Of a stretch of 64,000 nt of DNA, positions 46,550 to 55,943 are shown piece after piece. The number at the start of each line of letters is the position of its first letter. Positions within the stretch are counted from its first letter, which is position 1. The position numbers and the translations under genes are program-made. Where the stretch lies: the NCBI GenBank assembly GCA_963576735.1, contig OY755197.1, forward strand, positions 7,638,501 to 7,702,500. Direction: 5' to 3'. The stretch comes from Bedellia somnulentella (Eukaryota > Arthropoda > Insecta > Lepidoptera > Bedelliidae). The notes under the pieces are model-generated. The model was not told where the DNA came from, made no database searches, and worked only from the letters and a program-made list of their open reading frames with translations.

Positions 46550-49528
46550 CTAATTGTAGCAAATAATTCTTAATGTGACCTTGGTAAATTCACCCAAACC
46601 ACAACTGTACAAATCTACTAATTCATTTACTTTATTAAGCACCTTTAAGGCTCTGGTCATAGGCGCCTGCGCTAACAGGTTGGTTCTGGCCTGCGGTATG
46701 CTGAATAGCCGGCCCGCTCGTCGCCGCAGCCCCCGCGTGCCCTCACTCGGCACCACCAGGCTTATGCTTTCTAGAATGGCCGGGTTTATCAGCCAGCCCC
46801 TCAGTATTTTAAAAAGGGTAACTGCTAAGGTTAGGTCTCTCCTAGCCGATAGAGTTGTATACCCTACCATCCCAGCAACAAATAAGCTCGGATATAATAA
46901 AGGATATCCGGGATACACTCCATATAATTTAAAGTACAAAAACCGAAGAAATTTGTTTTGTATTTTCTCCAGCATCAAACTATATTTAGTTTCATGCGGA
47001 GCCCATATGATTGCGTTGCATTCTAATTTACTCCGCACTAACGCGTTGTACAATGCCTTCACAGCACTTATTTCTGTGAAACCATGGCACCTACGGAGTA
47101 CAAAACCTAAAATTTTGAACGCACTCTTGCATATGTCCACAATGTGATCACGAAATGACAAATCTGATGAGATCCGCACTCCCAGATCCCGCACGGAAGT
47201 AACCTGCTGCAGCGCGGCGCCTCCGGCCAGTGTGTACTGACGCTGCCGCGGGGTACGCGCGCGGCTGAAGGAGATCTGCATGCACTTTGATGCGTTGAAC
47301 TGGAGCTTGTTGTCGCGGCTCCATTGGACCACCCTATCTATATCCTCCTGTAGCCGATCACAATCACCCTCGTCACCGATTCGCAACAACAGTTTGAGAT
47401 CGTCCGCAAACAACAGGCATGTGGCGTCCCGTACGATGTTTGGAAGATCATTGATCATAATGAGAAACTCTAGCGGGCCCAGGTTGCTACCCTGACTTAC
47501 TCCTGAATACGTGCAATATGGTTCCGAGTAACTGCTGCCAAATTGCACGTACTGTTTCCGATTATCAAGGTAGCTGCTGAAGAAAGTAAGTGAATGCGGG
47601 GTACATCCGATGGCCGCAAGCTTATTTAAGAGTACATCATTATCTACGGTATCAAAAGCTTTCCTAAAGTCTAAATAAGCGGCATCGACTTGCTCCCCTG
47701 CATCCACTGAAGGAGTGACGTAAGACCTAAAGTGAAGAAGGTTACTCGAGGTACTGTGGTTCGGCCTGAAACCATGTTGAGATTCTGAAATATGACTTTT
47801 AACTTCACTATGTATAGTTTTTTGCAGCGCCGATTCATAGACCTTCGCAAACACCGAGAGAACAGCCACAGGCCTATATCCACCGACGTCCGATCCCACC
47901 CTGCCCTTAGGAACCGGAATAACGCGGGTAATTTTCCATAACTCAGGGTACACAGCTGTTATCAATGAGCAGTTATAAATGTGATGAAGGGGTCCCACAA
48001 AAGCCTCGCGGCAATCTTTTAATACGTATGGAGGCACGCCGTCGGGGCCGGCGGAGGGCTTGGCCTGCAGGCGCGTGAGGGCGGCGGCCACTTCGGCGCG
48101 GGACAGCGCGGCCAGGTGCACATGTGCCGCCGCCCCCGCGCCCGCCGCGCACTCCGCCCGCCCCGCCGCCGCTGCATCCAGTTGAGCTCGAGTTCCGCTG
48201 TATACGGAGTGAAAGTAACTTGCGAATTCAGTAGCGCCTTCTTCTTCAGTTAAATCAACTCCGTCCCGTTGAATAATTACCTTATTTACATGTGACTTTT
48301 TAGATTTTATAAGATTCCAAAATGACTTGGGATTCTTAGAAAGTTGGTGTTGTATCCTTTTGTGATAGGCGCTTTCAGCCATTATGATATTAGCTTTAAC
48401 ATTAGATCTGAGCTCAGAAAAACATTCGTAATCACATTGTAGACCTGTGGATTTGTACCGCTTATGCAAGCGTGCTTTCAATTGAATGTCGCGAATTAAG
48501 TCCGCCGTATACCATTCAGGATATTGATATCGTGATGATATTGGCTTCCGCACTTTTCTGGGAACGCAATCATCGATAGCTTTATAAAATATATCTAAGG
48601 CTTTGTTACAATCAGATTCTAAATAAAGTGAACTCCAATCAATTTTGGCCAAATTGGTATAGAGCGATGGGAAATCTGCCTTACCAAAATTCCACTGCTG
48701 AGCGATCCCGGTATCGAAGAACCTATCCGGAGCGGGCGGGGCCGGCACGGGGGGCGCGGGGGCGGCAGCGCGGCGCGGGGGACACCACTCCACCAACAGC
48801 GGCGGGTGGTACGCATCTACCTTGACCAGAGCCTCATCGAGTAGCGTTACAGTCACATTGTCTTTATTGCATATTTTCTTGTTTGTGAGAACTAAATCTA
48901 AGAAACTATTGTCTTTATTCGGTACAGTGTTGATTTGGGTGAATTCGCAGAACGTTAAAACATACTCATAGTGGTTTTTTACATTAGCAGAGCAAGAATT
49001 AAAATTAAAATCACCTGTTATAATAATCCTATTCTTTTTATATTTTGTACACAAGAATTCTAAGATACTAAATAAATTTAAATAATCATAGTCATGAGAT
49101 CCCGGCGGAATATATACAACACCTAGTATAAATAACGGTCTACCATGTAAATAGAGTCCTGCACACACTATCTCGAAGGCGGCGGCGTCAACATCGACGT
49201 GCGCTGGCAGCGCGACACGGCGCAGCTGCAGGCGCGGGCCGGCCGCCAGTAGCGCGCCGCCCTGCTTGCGCCCGTCCGCGCGGTCGCAGCGCAGCACAGA
49301 GTAGCCCGCCGACACCAGCTCGCCGTCGAATATGGAGTCATTGCAGCCCGTCTCGGTGATGGCGAACACCTCCGCATTTGCTACCAAGAGACTGTTCTGA
49401 AACTCGTCCATCTTGGTCCGCAGTCCTCTGACATTTTGATAGCAAATACTCAAGCTTTTACGATCTTTTTGTTTCTTCGTTACGAAATGTAGAGGGGCGA
49501 AACCAGGTCCACTCGCTATATTCAACAT
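46550..49528 (-). CDS. LINE ORF2: APE endonuclease and reverse transcriptase, intact
   Basis: 992 codons from ATG at 49528, no stops. Endonuclease domain: YQNVRGLRTKMDE (Asn), TETG (Glu), ITGDFNF (Asp/Asn), SFLDLVLTN (Asp) and DAYHPPL (His) in residues 25-250. RT domain: KPSAGPDGVPPYVLKD, YRPVAVLSVFAKVYE, ESQHGFRPNHSTSSNL, AAYLDFRKAFDTVDN (first catalytic Asp), SGVSQGSNLGPLEFLIMIND, LLFADDLKLLL (catalytic FADD). A C-terminal domain ends RIICYN. Two alanine/proline-rich inserts (PAAPAPPVPAPPAP near residue 250; AAAAGRAECAAGAGAAAHVH near 460) are coded by very GC-rich DNA. All catalytic residues I can check are present. ORF2 overlaps the end of ORF1 by 71 bp in another frame. Confidence 0.93.
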   Translation of the reverse strand: MLNIASGPGFAPLHFVTKKQKDRKSLSICYQNVRGLRTKMDEFQNSLLVANAEVFAITETGCNDSIFDGELVSAGYSVLRCDRADGRKQGGALLAAGPRLQLRRVALPAHVDVDAAAFEIVCAGLYLHGRPLFILGVVYIPPGSHDYDYLNLFSILEFLCTKYKKNRIIITGDFNFNSCSANVKNHYEYVLTFCEFTQINTVPNKDNSFLDLVLTNKKICNKDNVTVTLLDEALVKVDAYHPPLLVEWCPPRRAAAPAPPVPAPPAPDRFFDTGIAQQWNFGKADFPSLYTNLAKIDWSSLYLESDCNKALDIFYKAIDDCVPRKVRKPISSRYQYPEWYTADLIRDIQLKARLHKRYKSTGLQCDYECFSELRSNVKANIIMAESAYHKRIQHQLSKNPKSFWNLIKSKKSHVNKVIIQRDGVDLTEEEGATEFASYFHSVYSGTRAQLDAAAAGRAECAAGAGAAAHVHLAALSRAEVAAALTRLQAKPSAGPDGVPPYVLKDCREAFVGPLHHIYNCSLITAVYPELWKITRVIPVPKGRVGSDVGGYRPVAVLSVFAKVYESALQKTIHSEVKSHISESQHGFRPNHSTSSNLLHFRSYVTPSVDAGEQVDAAYLDFRKAFDTVDNDVLLNKLAAIGCTPHSLTFFSSYLDNRKQYVQFGSSYSEPYCTYSGVSQGSNLGPLEFLIMINDLPNIVRDATCLLFADDLKLLLRIGDEGDCDRLQEDIDRVVQWSRDNKLQFNASKCMQISFSRARTPRQRQYTLAGGAALQQVTSVRDLGVRISSDLSFRDHIVDICKSAFKILGFVLRRCHGFTEISAVKALYNALVRSKLECNAIIWAPHETKYSLMLEKIQNKFLRFLYFKLYGVYPGYPLLYPSLFVAGMVGYTTLSARRDLTLAVTLFKILRGWLINPAILESISLVVPSEGTRGLRRRAGRLFSIPQARTNLLAQAPMTRALKVLNKVNELVDLYSCGLGEFTKVTLRIICYN

Positions 49529-50777
49529 CTAGTGGCCATATTTTAGGATCAGTCAGTTGCTCGAATTTTCTCTCTGAGACACCAACCTTGAAAGAGGCGT
49601 ATTGTCGAGCTACCTTTGGCTGTAGTTTAACCACATCTACGTCGGTGTCGCTTCCTAAGACCTCTATAAGGAATTCCTTCATGTTCTCCTCCGTTATATT
49701 TTTTTGCAGTCTCCATACATGTAAGAATTTCTTTCTCTCAACTGCTTTCAAAACAGCCGAGCTATTTTGCCCCCTGTTTATTGTGTTTCGCCTAGTATTT
49801 CTCTTAACTTCTGTCCAGGCACTCCCTTGTTGCTCACTCTGTCCATTTTGCCCATCTGCTACGATCGTGGCATAGCTCAGTACCGGCTGCAGGGACGCCG
49901 CTGGGTTCACGGGGGGCGCGAGGGGCGCGGAGAGCTCAACTATCACAGAGGGCACTAGAGGGGCGGAGGGTCTAACTGATGCGGTCTCAGAGAGCGCTAC
50001 CGGCGCGGTTGGCGCCGCGGGCAGAGCCTATGGCCCGGCCGTGGCCACGCCGCCGCCGTCACCGCTACCGCCGCAACCGCTCGCTACCTCCGCATGTTCC
50101 ACAGATGATTTCTTGGTTGCCTTTCCTCTTTTAGAGCTGGTCGATGATGTTGATGCTACAGTAACTTGCCCACTTGGGGCGGGGCAGTTCTTTGTGTTAT
50201 TTGTTTCTATATTCTTTTCTATCATATATTTTATTTCGGAGGATAGTTTTTGATTTTCCATTCTTAATTCTGCTATTACCTTCAATAATCCTTGTTTCAT
50301 TTTTCCTTGTTCCTCCGATATAATGCTCATTGTTTGTTTAAATTCTTCTTTTAATTCCGTTTTTATTCGTATCAAACGTTTTTCTAATATTTTATCTATG
50401 TCAGTTATCAAAGTGCCCCGGTCAGATGGATTGGTTTCCTGGTCTGAGTCTTTGATGGTGCAGACAGGTTGTGACTGCTTAGTCCTTAGAGTCACATCGT
50501 TCTTTCCCTCCTCTGACCTAAGAGCCTGCTTTGGAGGAGAGGCCATTTTTTCCTGGCGAACTGGCGTATTTATGTTGCCCATTTTTGGTTTTTTACTGTA
50601 ACAGGTATCACAAATCCACGCTTTTTTGTGCTCACTCGTCATTGTATTACGATAACGTTGAAAAGAGACATTAGCACAATCCAAATCGTACTTTTCATTA
50701 CAGGTCGAACATGTTAGGTATGTTCTTCCTGGTATTGCTTTCAAACAACCTGCACAACAATTATCAATGATATCCAT
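49458..50777 (-). pseudogene. LINE ORF1: PHD-like finger and coiled coil, one in-frame stop
   Basis: From ATG at 50777: MDIIDNCCAGCLKAIPGRTY, LTCSTCNEKYDLDCANVSF and KKAWICDTC form a PHD-like Cys/His pattern. A long charged helix follows (LEKRLIRIKTELKEEFKQ, LKVIAELRMENQKLSSEIKY), a probable coiled coil for trimerisation. A Ser/Thr/Gly-rich linker ends GVATAGP at a TAG (50028-50030). The same frame then continues ALPAAPTAPVAL through RRNTINRGQNSSAV, KKFLHVWRLQKNITEENMKE and ends EETKRS (49458). One nonsense change separates it from a full ORF1 of 439 codons plus stop, unless readthrough occurs. Confidence 0.87.
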
Positions 50778-51221
50778 TTTCAAAACGAGTGCTGCCCTCT
50801 ATGCTCCCAAATCAGTACCACTACTGTTTCCTCGATGCGATGTGAGTGGTACTGATCGACTAAATTCAAATTGGTAACGGTAATATCCTGTAGATGGTGT
50901 TGTTTTGTCGATCGAAAATAAATAAATACTAAAAACACTTATTTCACTAATGAATTAACGGAATATAATTATTAAATCAGTTTATAGCACTTTATTTAGT
51001 AGTTTAAAAGGTAATTTACTTTAATTCACGTCTGAACATACCTATAGGGTATTATTTTTAAATTGTATTCAGAGTAACGGTCACTTGAAACTTTTACGAT
51101 TATAGTCACAATACGGCACTAATTCTTAGTTACTTAAAACTATATTATTATTTTTCATTTAAAAAAGAACCGCCTTCAAAAATCCAACTGAAAAGAATAA
51201 AATGATTTTTATTTATTTTAC

Positions 51222-51300
51222 TAGTGGATCGGCCTAGCTTCGCACGGGTAGCGTTTTTTTTTAAATATCTTAGGTTTCTTTCTTCAGTCACTGCTCAAGC
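51222..51300 (-). mobile_element. Helitron 3' end fragment
   Basis: On minus: GCTACCCGTGCGAAGCTAGG-CCGATCCA-CTAG before host T. CCCGTGCGAAGC-type 3' hairpin. Short fragment; the other end was not found. Confidence 0.55.
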
Positions 51301-51438
51301 ATTGTGAAATTTAGCGCAATATTTTCAATTTATTAAATTTATAGCACTCCCTGAACCTTAGATAAAAACAATAAGAAGAAGATGCGGCAACCTCTGCCCG
51401 CGCGCGGTCATACTAAACTAATAACGTAAGGGAAGGTA

Positions 51439-52728
51439 CGATGGGCATACCAAAAGAAACTAGATATTCAAAAATTATAAAATTGATTATTTATTACAAG
51501 TATCGATCTTCTATACACTTTTCCATACGTCTGAACCAATTGGAAAATACCTGTGACCACTCTTCTTTAGATGCCTCAGAAATCTCGAAATTATAGGCAT
51601 CCAGCGCATCTTTTTTGCTTTCAAACCTCTTCCCCTTTAGATTTTTTTGATTTTTGGAAACAAGTAATAATCACAAGGCGCTATAGAATATTATAGATAT
51701 AGACAAGGGTGAGGGAGAATTGACACATTTTTCGAGTTGAAAAAGTCTAGTGTTCTGGCAGACGTGTGCGGCGCCGCATTGTCGTGGTGCCAGAGAAGGT
51801 GCCGGATTCCGGACTTCAGTCGCTTGTCACACCAAGCTGATATTTCTGTTGGAGCACAAACTGTCACATACCATTCGGAGTTCACCGTTCTTTCATTCTC
51901 TAGCACAACAGTAGCAATATGACCCGTTTTGCAGAAAAACGAGGCGACCATTTGTTTCTGTGTGCTTCGTGCACGGCGACATTTCGTTGGAGTTGGCTCG
52001 TCTTTAAAGCACCATACAGTCGACTGTCGCTTTGATTCGAGATCATAGTTAAATAGCCATGTTTCGTCACCAGTCAGTATATCATATACGTTTTTTTTTT
52101 CTCGCCTCCGTCGAATTTATCTACTAGGCACTGAATAGGCACCAATCCACCCGACGGTCTTTCTGCTCATCAGTAAGTTTGTGCGGCACCCATCTCGAAC
52201 AACGTTTACGTGGTCGTGAGTTATGGTTTGCATTGCTGCTGATCCAATTCCTAGTTCTCGCTCTAGCTCTACATATGCAATACGTTGGTTTTCGCGAATA
52301 AGTTTTTTCGACTGCACGATCGTTTTCTTGTGTGACCGCATTTGGCGGCCGTCCTGTCTTCGCTTCATCTTCGAGACATCCCCGTCCTCTTTTAAATTCA
52401 GCAAACCAATTGAATACTGTTGCACGGGAACAAGCAGACTCAGCAAAAGTAGAAGCCAAAAGTTCAAAACATTCTTGAGGCTTAAAACCTTTTTTTAATG
52501 TCATAATAAATCATAGCGCGAAAATCACGTCGACTGAGCTCCATTGTTGCAAGTGAATTCCCGCCAGATTCTCGGAAAAATGATGCTCATTCAAATAAAA
52601 AATAAATAAAAGAAGTGTGTTCTATATACCAATATGTCAATAAAAAACCAGCCTATAAGATGGTTTATAGCTTGCGAGTGTCAATTAAATGAGAAAAGAG
52701 TATCTAACTTCTTTTGGCATGCCCCTCG
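51439..52728 (-). mobile_element. mariner A, decayed
   Basis: Inverted ends CGATGGGCATACCAAAAGAA and (reverse) CGAGGGGCATGCCAAAAGAA lie between TA dinucleotides. The transposase on minus is in pieces: KPQECFELLASTFAESACSR, IAYVELERELGIGSAAMQTI, FCKTGHIATVVLENERTVNS, HHDNAAPHTSARTLDFFNS. It then breaks down at HPCLYL-stop, where HPPYSPDLAP should be. Frameshifts separate the blocks. Near-identical to mariner B except for this degenerate 3' coding part. Confidence 0.92.
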
Positions 52729-52738
52729 TAATGTTAGT

Positions 52739-52850
52739 ACAAGAGAAGACGACCACGGAGGACACATTTAGACCAAATAGAGAGTGTGCATAAAAAGACA
52801 GGCGTTTGAATCATGAAGAATAAAAGGGCAGGTTTGGACGGTTACATACT
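52739..52850 (+). repeat. LINE 3' fragment into which mariner A inserted
   Basis: AGACGACCACGGAGGACACA, TTTAGACCAAATAGAGAGTG and AAAAAGACAGGCGTTTGAAT match the LINE at 15510-15600. The same junction follows mariner B at 57208. Confidence 0.78.
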
Positions 52851-53154
52851 GTGTTTCCGAAACTTTTAAACCAGAATATGATTATACCGAAAACTAATCA
52901 ATTTTTTTTTAATTGTCATAATATTATTTCACTGAAATTTCAAATACTATATTCATACATTTCAGATTATCGTTTGAATTTTTTTTCTTTACTATCATTA
53001 TGATTAACCACTAGAACGGATTCCCAAAGTATCAAAAACCAGATATATATACCTTAATTCCGCAATATTGTTTGTCCGAATAATCATTTTCCATACATTT
53101 AATACACAGATGTATTGAATGATGTCTACAAATTTGTTATAAATAAATATGTAG

Positions 53155-53470
53155 ATTGTTTTCCCCGCCCATCGCCCTTGCATGCAAACAAGCAAGAATG
53201 CTTTCAACCAAGCAAGCAATCATGCATGCAAGCATGGAAGCATGCATTTCAGGTGCTCGCTCCGCTGCGCTCCGCTCGCTCGTTTTATACATAATCTAAC
53301 CTAACCTAACTAAATGTGACTTAACTTTTCTTTGTCTGCAGGGGGCTTCCCCCCCCCCACAAGCAGTGGGCTCTACCCCCCTGCCCTGCACCCCAAGCAA
53401 GCACCCTGCAAGCAAGCAAGCATGCAAACAAGCATGCAAGCATTCATACAAACAGGCATGCAGTCTATTT
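53155..53470. repeat. AAGC/ATGC low-complexity tract
   Basis: Irregular tandem CAAGCAAG, GCATGCAAGCATG units at 53175-53245 and 53392-53465, separated by CTCGCTCCGCTGCGCTCCGC and a C-rich patch. The first block and the CTCGCTCC segment recur at 60540-60650 in copy B. Confidence 0.75.
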
Positions 53471-54029
53471 ATAAAAAAAACTAACTTAAATAATATATAG
53501 TTAAAGAGATTTACGATTTGTAAGACTATAGATTAAGTAACTCCGGTCTTATAAACCTTTGGAATAATGAGATTATAGTAAAAGATATAGTTGGTAAAAG
53601 CAAAAAACTCATTTGTAGTATCATTTGCCAGAAACACTAAAAGTTGCGGAAAATAAAGCATCTGTGATATGTAAATTCTGTGAACCGTTTTCTAAATGTT
53701 GAATTTCGAAATGTTACCGTATGAACATATTTATGGATATTGGATTGAATCAGGCGTTACTTTGCGGAAATCCATAGCAATACTAATATTAATAAATTTC
53801 TTCGCTTAATTCCGCTAAATAATACCTGCAGTCTTCATGCAACATGCACTGTGCACCGCCCGCCCTTCCACTTACAAGAAATCGAAAAGCAGACAATGCA
53901 CCACACACACACCCGCAAGCGAAAACCACAGGCAACCACAAACATGCGACGCGTTTCGACTCAACACGAGTCATTGACGATCGTTTAAGTTTAAGTTTAA
54001 TCGTAAGAAATTTATTAATATTAGTATAT

Positions 54030-54130
54030 TTATGGATGTAAACGAAATTAGAGAGGTTTGCCAGGATCGTCAACGATAGTCGCTGCCTTCCCCAATGGGA
54101 TATAATGGCGTGAGTATATATATGTTTGTA
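54030..54130 (+). repeat. LINE 3' end fragment
   Basis: ATGGATGTAAACGAAATTAG, GAGAGGTTTGCCAGGATCGT, GCTGCCTTCCCCAATGGGAT, GGCGTGAGTATATATATGTT. Same family as 15375. Confidence 0.75.
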
Positions 54131-54211
54131 TTTATGTATACCGGCGATAGGCCTGGATAGGGATAGGTGCAATTACCCACTTTACTACTCTGTATTCTGA
54201 CAAAGACGAAT

Positions 54212-54300
54212 TCCGTTGCCGAGTGGATAGCTTCTCGATACCCGCTGAGAGCAACATTTATGTGATGATCATAAATGATTGTTTCTTAGTCTTGGAGGAA
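54212..54300 (+). repeat. SINE-4, deleted head
   Basis: CCGTTGCCGAGTGGATAGCT, TACCCGCTGAGAGCAACATT, GTTTCTTAGTCTTGGAGG. The B-box region is deleted. Copy B (60838-60870) lacks even more. Confidence 0.7.
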
Positions 54301-54639
54301 TGACAGAGTTGATGATGAACTCGACAATATATATATATTATTAATGTTATACATATTGTTGAGTTAGTATCGCATTATACAAGTTCATCTTAATTTGGGC
54401 TGACTGGCTCTGTGTATTATATGTCTGTTTATTTCGTATTTTTGGGGAAGATCTACAAAACCAACTGTGTTTTATGGCAACACCTTTAGTCGCATTAGTT
54501 CTTTCTTCCTAATTTACTTTGTCATAACAAATTTGGCATAACCTTTAATTTAATAATAAATTATTACATTGAAGTTAGTATAACCATAACCCTCATGCAT
54601 GTTTTTGTCATCATACTCTTAAGTTATTAAGTTAACAAT

Positions 54640-55010
54640 CGTGGAAGCTCATTGGGTAGAACACCAGGCAGGCGTAGGGTTCACCAATTTGTTTTTTCTA
54701 AAGTTATATACATACATACATATACTCACGGCTATAAATCCCTAGAAGGGGTAGCCAGAACAAAGGAATTATAAATTTAATAAAGTTATATGTTTGGTAT
54801 TTATATCATGGTTGTTAACGGTTGCGGAATACATCGTTAGGACAACCACGTGGCTAATTTGTATTAAGTCATGTTACAGTGTATTCGTGCAAAACGGCAA
54901 TAGGCCTGCCCCTATCACGTGCGTACAATGTCCAATCAAAATGTTAGTACCCTGAACACCAGGTGACAATGTCACGTGATTTTGGAGTAAGAAAGGGTTA
55001 AATCTCACTA
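54640..55010 (+). repeat. SINE-2 copy in segment A, with nested SINE-1 piece
   Basis: AATCGTGGAAGCTCATTGGG (A-box-like), CACCAATTTGTTTTTTCT, GACAACCACGTGGCTAATTT, CCTGCCCCTATCACGTGCGT, CACCAGGTGACAATGTCACG. The B box is deleted. A 72-bp SINE-1 end is inserted at 54710-54781. Confidence 0.8.
54710..54781 (-). mobile_element. 5'-truncated SINE-1 insertion, TSD AAAGTTATAT
   Basis: Only the 3' end of SINE-1 (hairpin, GCCGTGAGTATATGTATGTA on minus), flanked by AAAGTTATAT at 54700-54709 and 54782-54791. Copy B at about 61187 carries the empty site with one AAAGTTATAT, so the insertion is confirmed by comparison. Confidence 0.93.
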
Positions 55011-55109
55011 ATCAAATCTGTGTGTTGCGTTGAAATCCGTATTGTAATTTATCCCTTCATTAATTTTGTTCGCGGGTATTTTGCTTCATGAACATGACAC
55101 CTATTGGTA

Positions 55110-55265
55110 GCTTATAGAATAGAATAGAAAACTCTTTATTGTACATCACAGTTAAACCGTTTTGTACATATTAAGAACATATATAATGTTCTCAAATACT
55201 CGTAGAAGTACAATTGGCGGCATTAATTGTGAGGTTCTTAAGCTTAAACATTATATTAGGTTTAA
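55110..55265 (-). repeat. LINE-type 3' UTR piece
   Basis: Starts with a TAGAATAGAATAGAAAACTC run (a TATTC-type tail on minus) followed by TTTATTGTACATCACAGTT, as seen at 3' ends of non-LTR elements. No coding remains. Confidence 0.45.
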
Positions 55266-55267
55266 TA

Positions 55268-55506
55268 ACATACATACATACTATACTCACGGCTATAAAT
55301 CCCTGAAAGGGGTAGCCAGAGTTAAGGAATTAGAAATTCAGCCACTTTTGGAAAGTTGAGTGGGGAAAAGATGGTAAAATAAAGGTTGTCGGTGATGGGT
55401 CGCATCGCCCAAAAATCCCTTAAAAGCCCCAATACCGTTAGTCGCATCTTACGTACACCCACCGGAAGAAATGGGGTAGTGTTATTTAAGCCCACACAAC
55501 ACAGCA
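55268..55506 (-). repeat. SINE-1 copy
   Basis: Sense-minus, full-length apart from a short deletion around GGGTC(TCCAACC)GCATCG. The tail adjoins CATACATACATAC. Confidence 0.87.
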
Positions 55507-55664
55507 ACTTCACAGGTTTAAAATTAAGAGACATTTGCCCTAGTTTTTTTGTTTACATAATTTCAAGATAGCTGAGAACTTTTTAAGATTTATCATTTGA
55601 AAAGCCGTACAATATAGATAATATTGTTTTCGGTAACATATTAGTTGTGAAATAAATGCATACA

Positions 55665-55717
55665 TACATATACTCGAGGCTATGAATCCCTTAAAGGGGT
55701 GGCCAGTGCTTGAGAAT
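55665..55717 (-). repeat. SINE-1 end cut by the assembly gap
   Basis: CATACATATACTCGAGGCTA, AATCCCTTAAAGGGGTGGCC: the 3' end of a SINE-1 on minus running into the N block. Confidence 0.8.
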
Positions 55718-55917
55718 NNNNNNNNNNNNNNNNNNNNNNNNNNNNNNNNNNNNNNNNNNNNNNNNNNNNNNNNNNNNNNNNNNNNNNNNNNNNNNNNNNN
55801 NNNNNNNNNNNNNNNNNNNNNNNNNNNNNNNNNNNNNNNNNNNNNNNNNNNNNNNNNNNNNNNNNNNNNNNNNNNNNNNNNNNNNNNNNNNNNNNNNNNN
55901 NNNNNNNNNNNNNNNNN
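55718..55917. other. assembly gap, 200 N
   Basis: Exactly 200 undetermined bases, a round placeholder number, so the true distance is unknown. It lies between the two copies of the duplicated segment. Confidence 0.98.
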
Positions 55918-55943
55918 GACAAATAATAAAGTAAGGGAAGGTA

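Larger units (their letters stand above)
46358..50850 (-). mobile_element. near-complete non-LTR retrotransposon with ORF1 and ORF2
   Basis: About 4.5 kb. The 3' end has an AAATAAATAAATAAAATTAT tail (46358-46380). ORF2 is fully open, and ORF1 is interrupted by a single TAG. The ORF1 PHD-like finger, APE endonuclease and FADD reverse transcriptase point to the Jockey superfamily, CR1/Daphne-like group (family call tentative). The exact 5' end and target duplication could not be fixed. Confidence 0.88.
51418..55058. repeat. segmental duplication, copy A
   Basis: Matches 55921-61720 (copy B) in order: mariner, LINE 3' piece, CGGTTACATACTG-GTTTCCGAAAC segment, CAAGCAAG-rich stretch, CTCGCTCCGCTGCGCTCCG, SINE-4, SINE-2. 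Copy A has about 730 bp absent from B (53325-54060) and a 72-bp SINE-1 insertion (54710-54781). It lacks three insertions that B has. Both end at TTTATCCCTTCAT. Confidence 0.88.

Noticed and set aside
47671..50253. Several antisense or out-of-frame open frames over the LINE (for example 46575-47147 plus and 48628-48825 plus)
   Set aside because: Shadows of the intact ORF2 and of ORF1, favoured by GC-rich DNA; no independent domain.
53285..53310. TAACCTAACCTAACT as an interstitial insect telomere repeat (CCTAA)n
   Set aside because: Only about three units, and also present in copy B at 60655. Too short to distinguish from chance.
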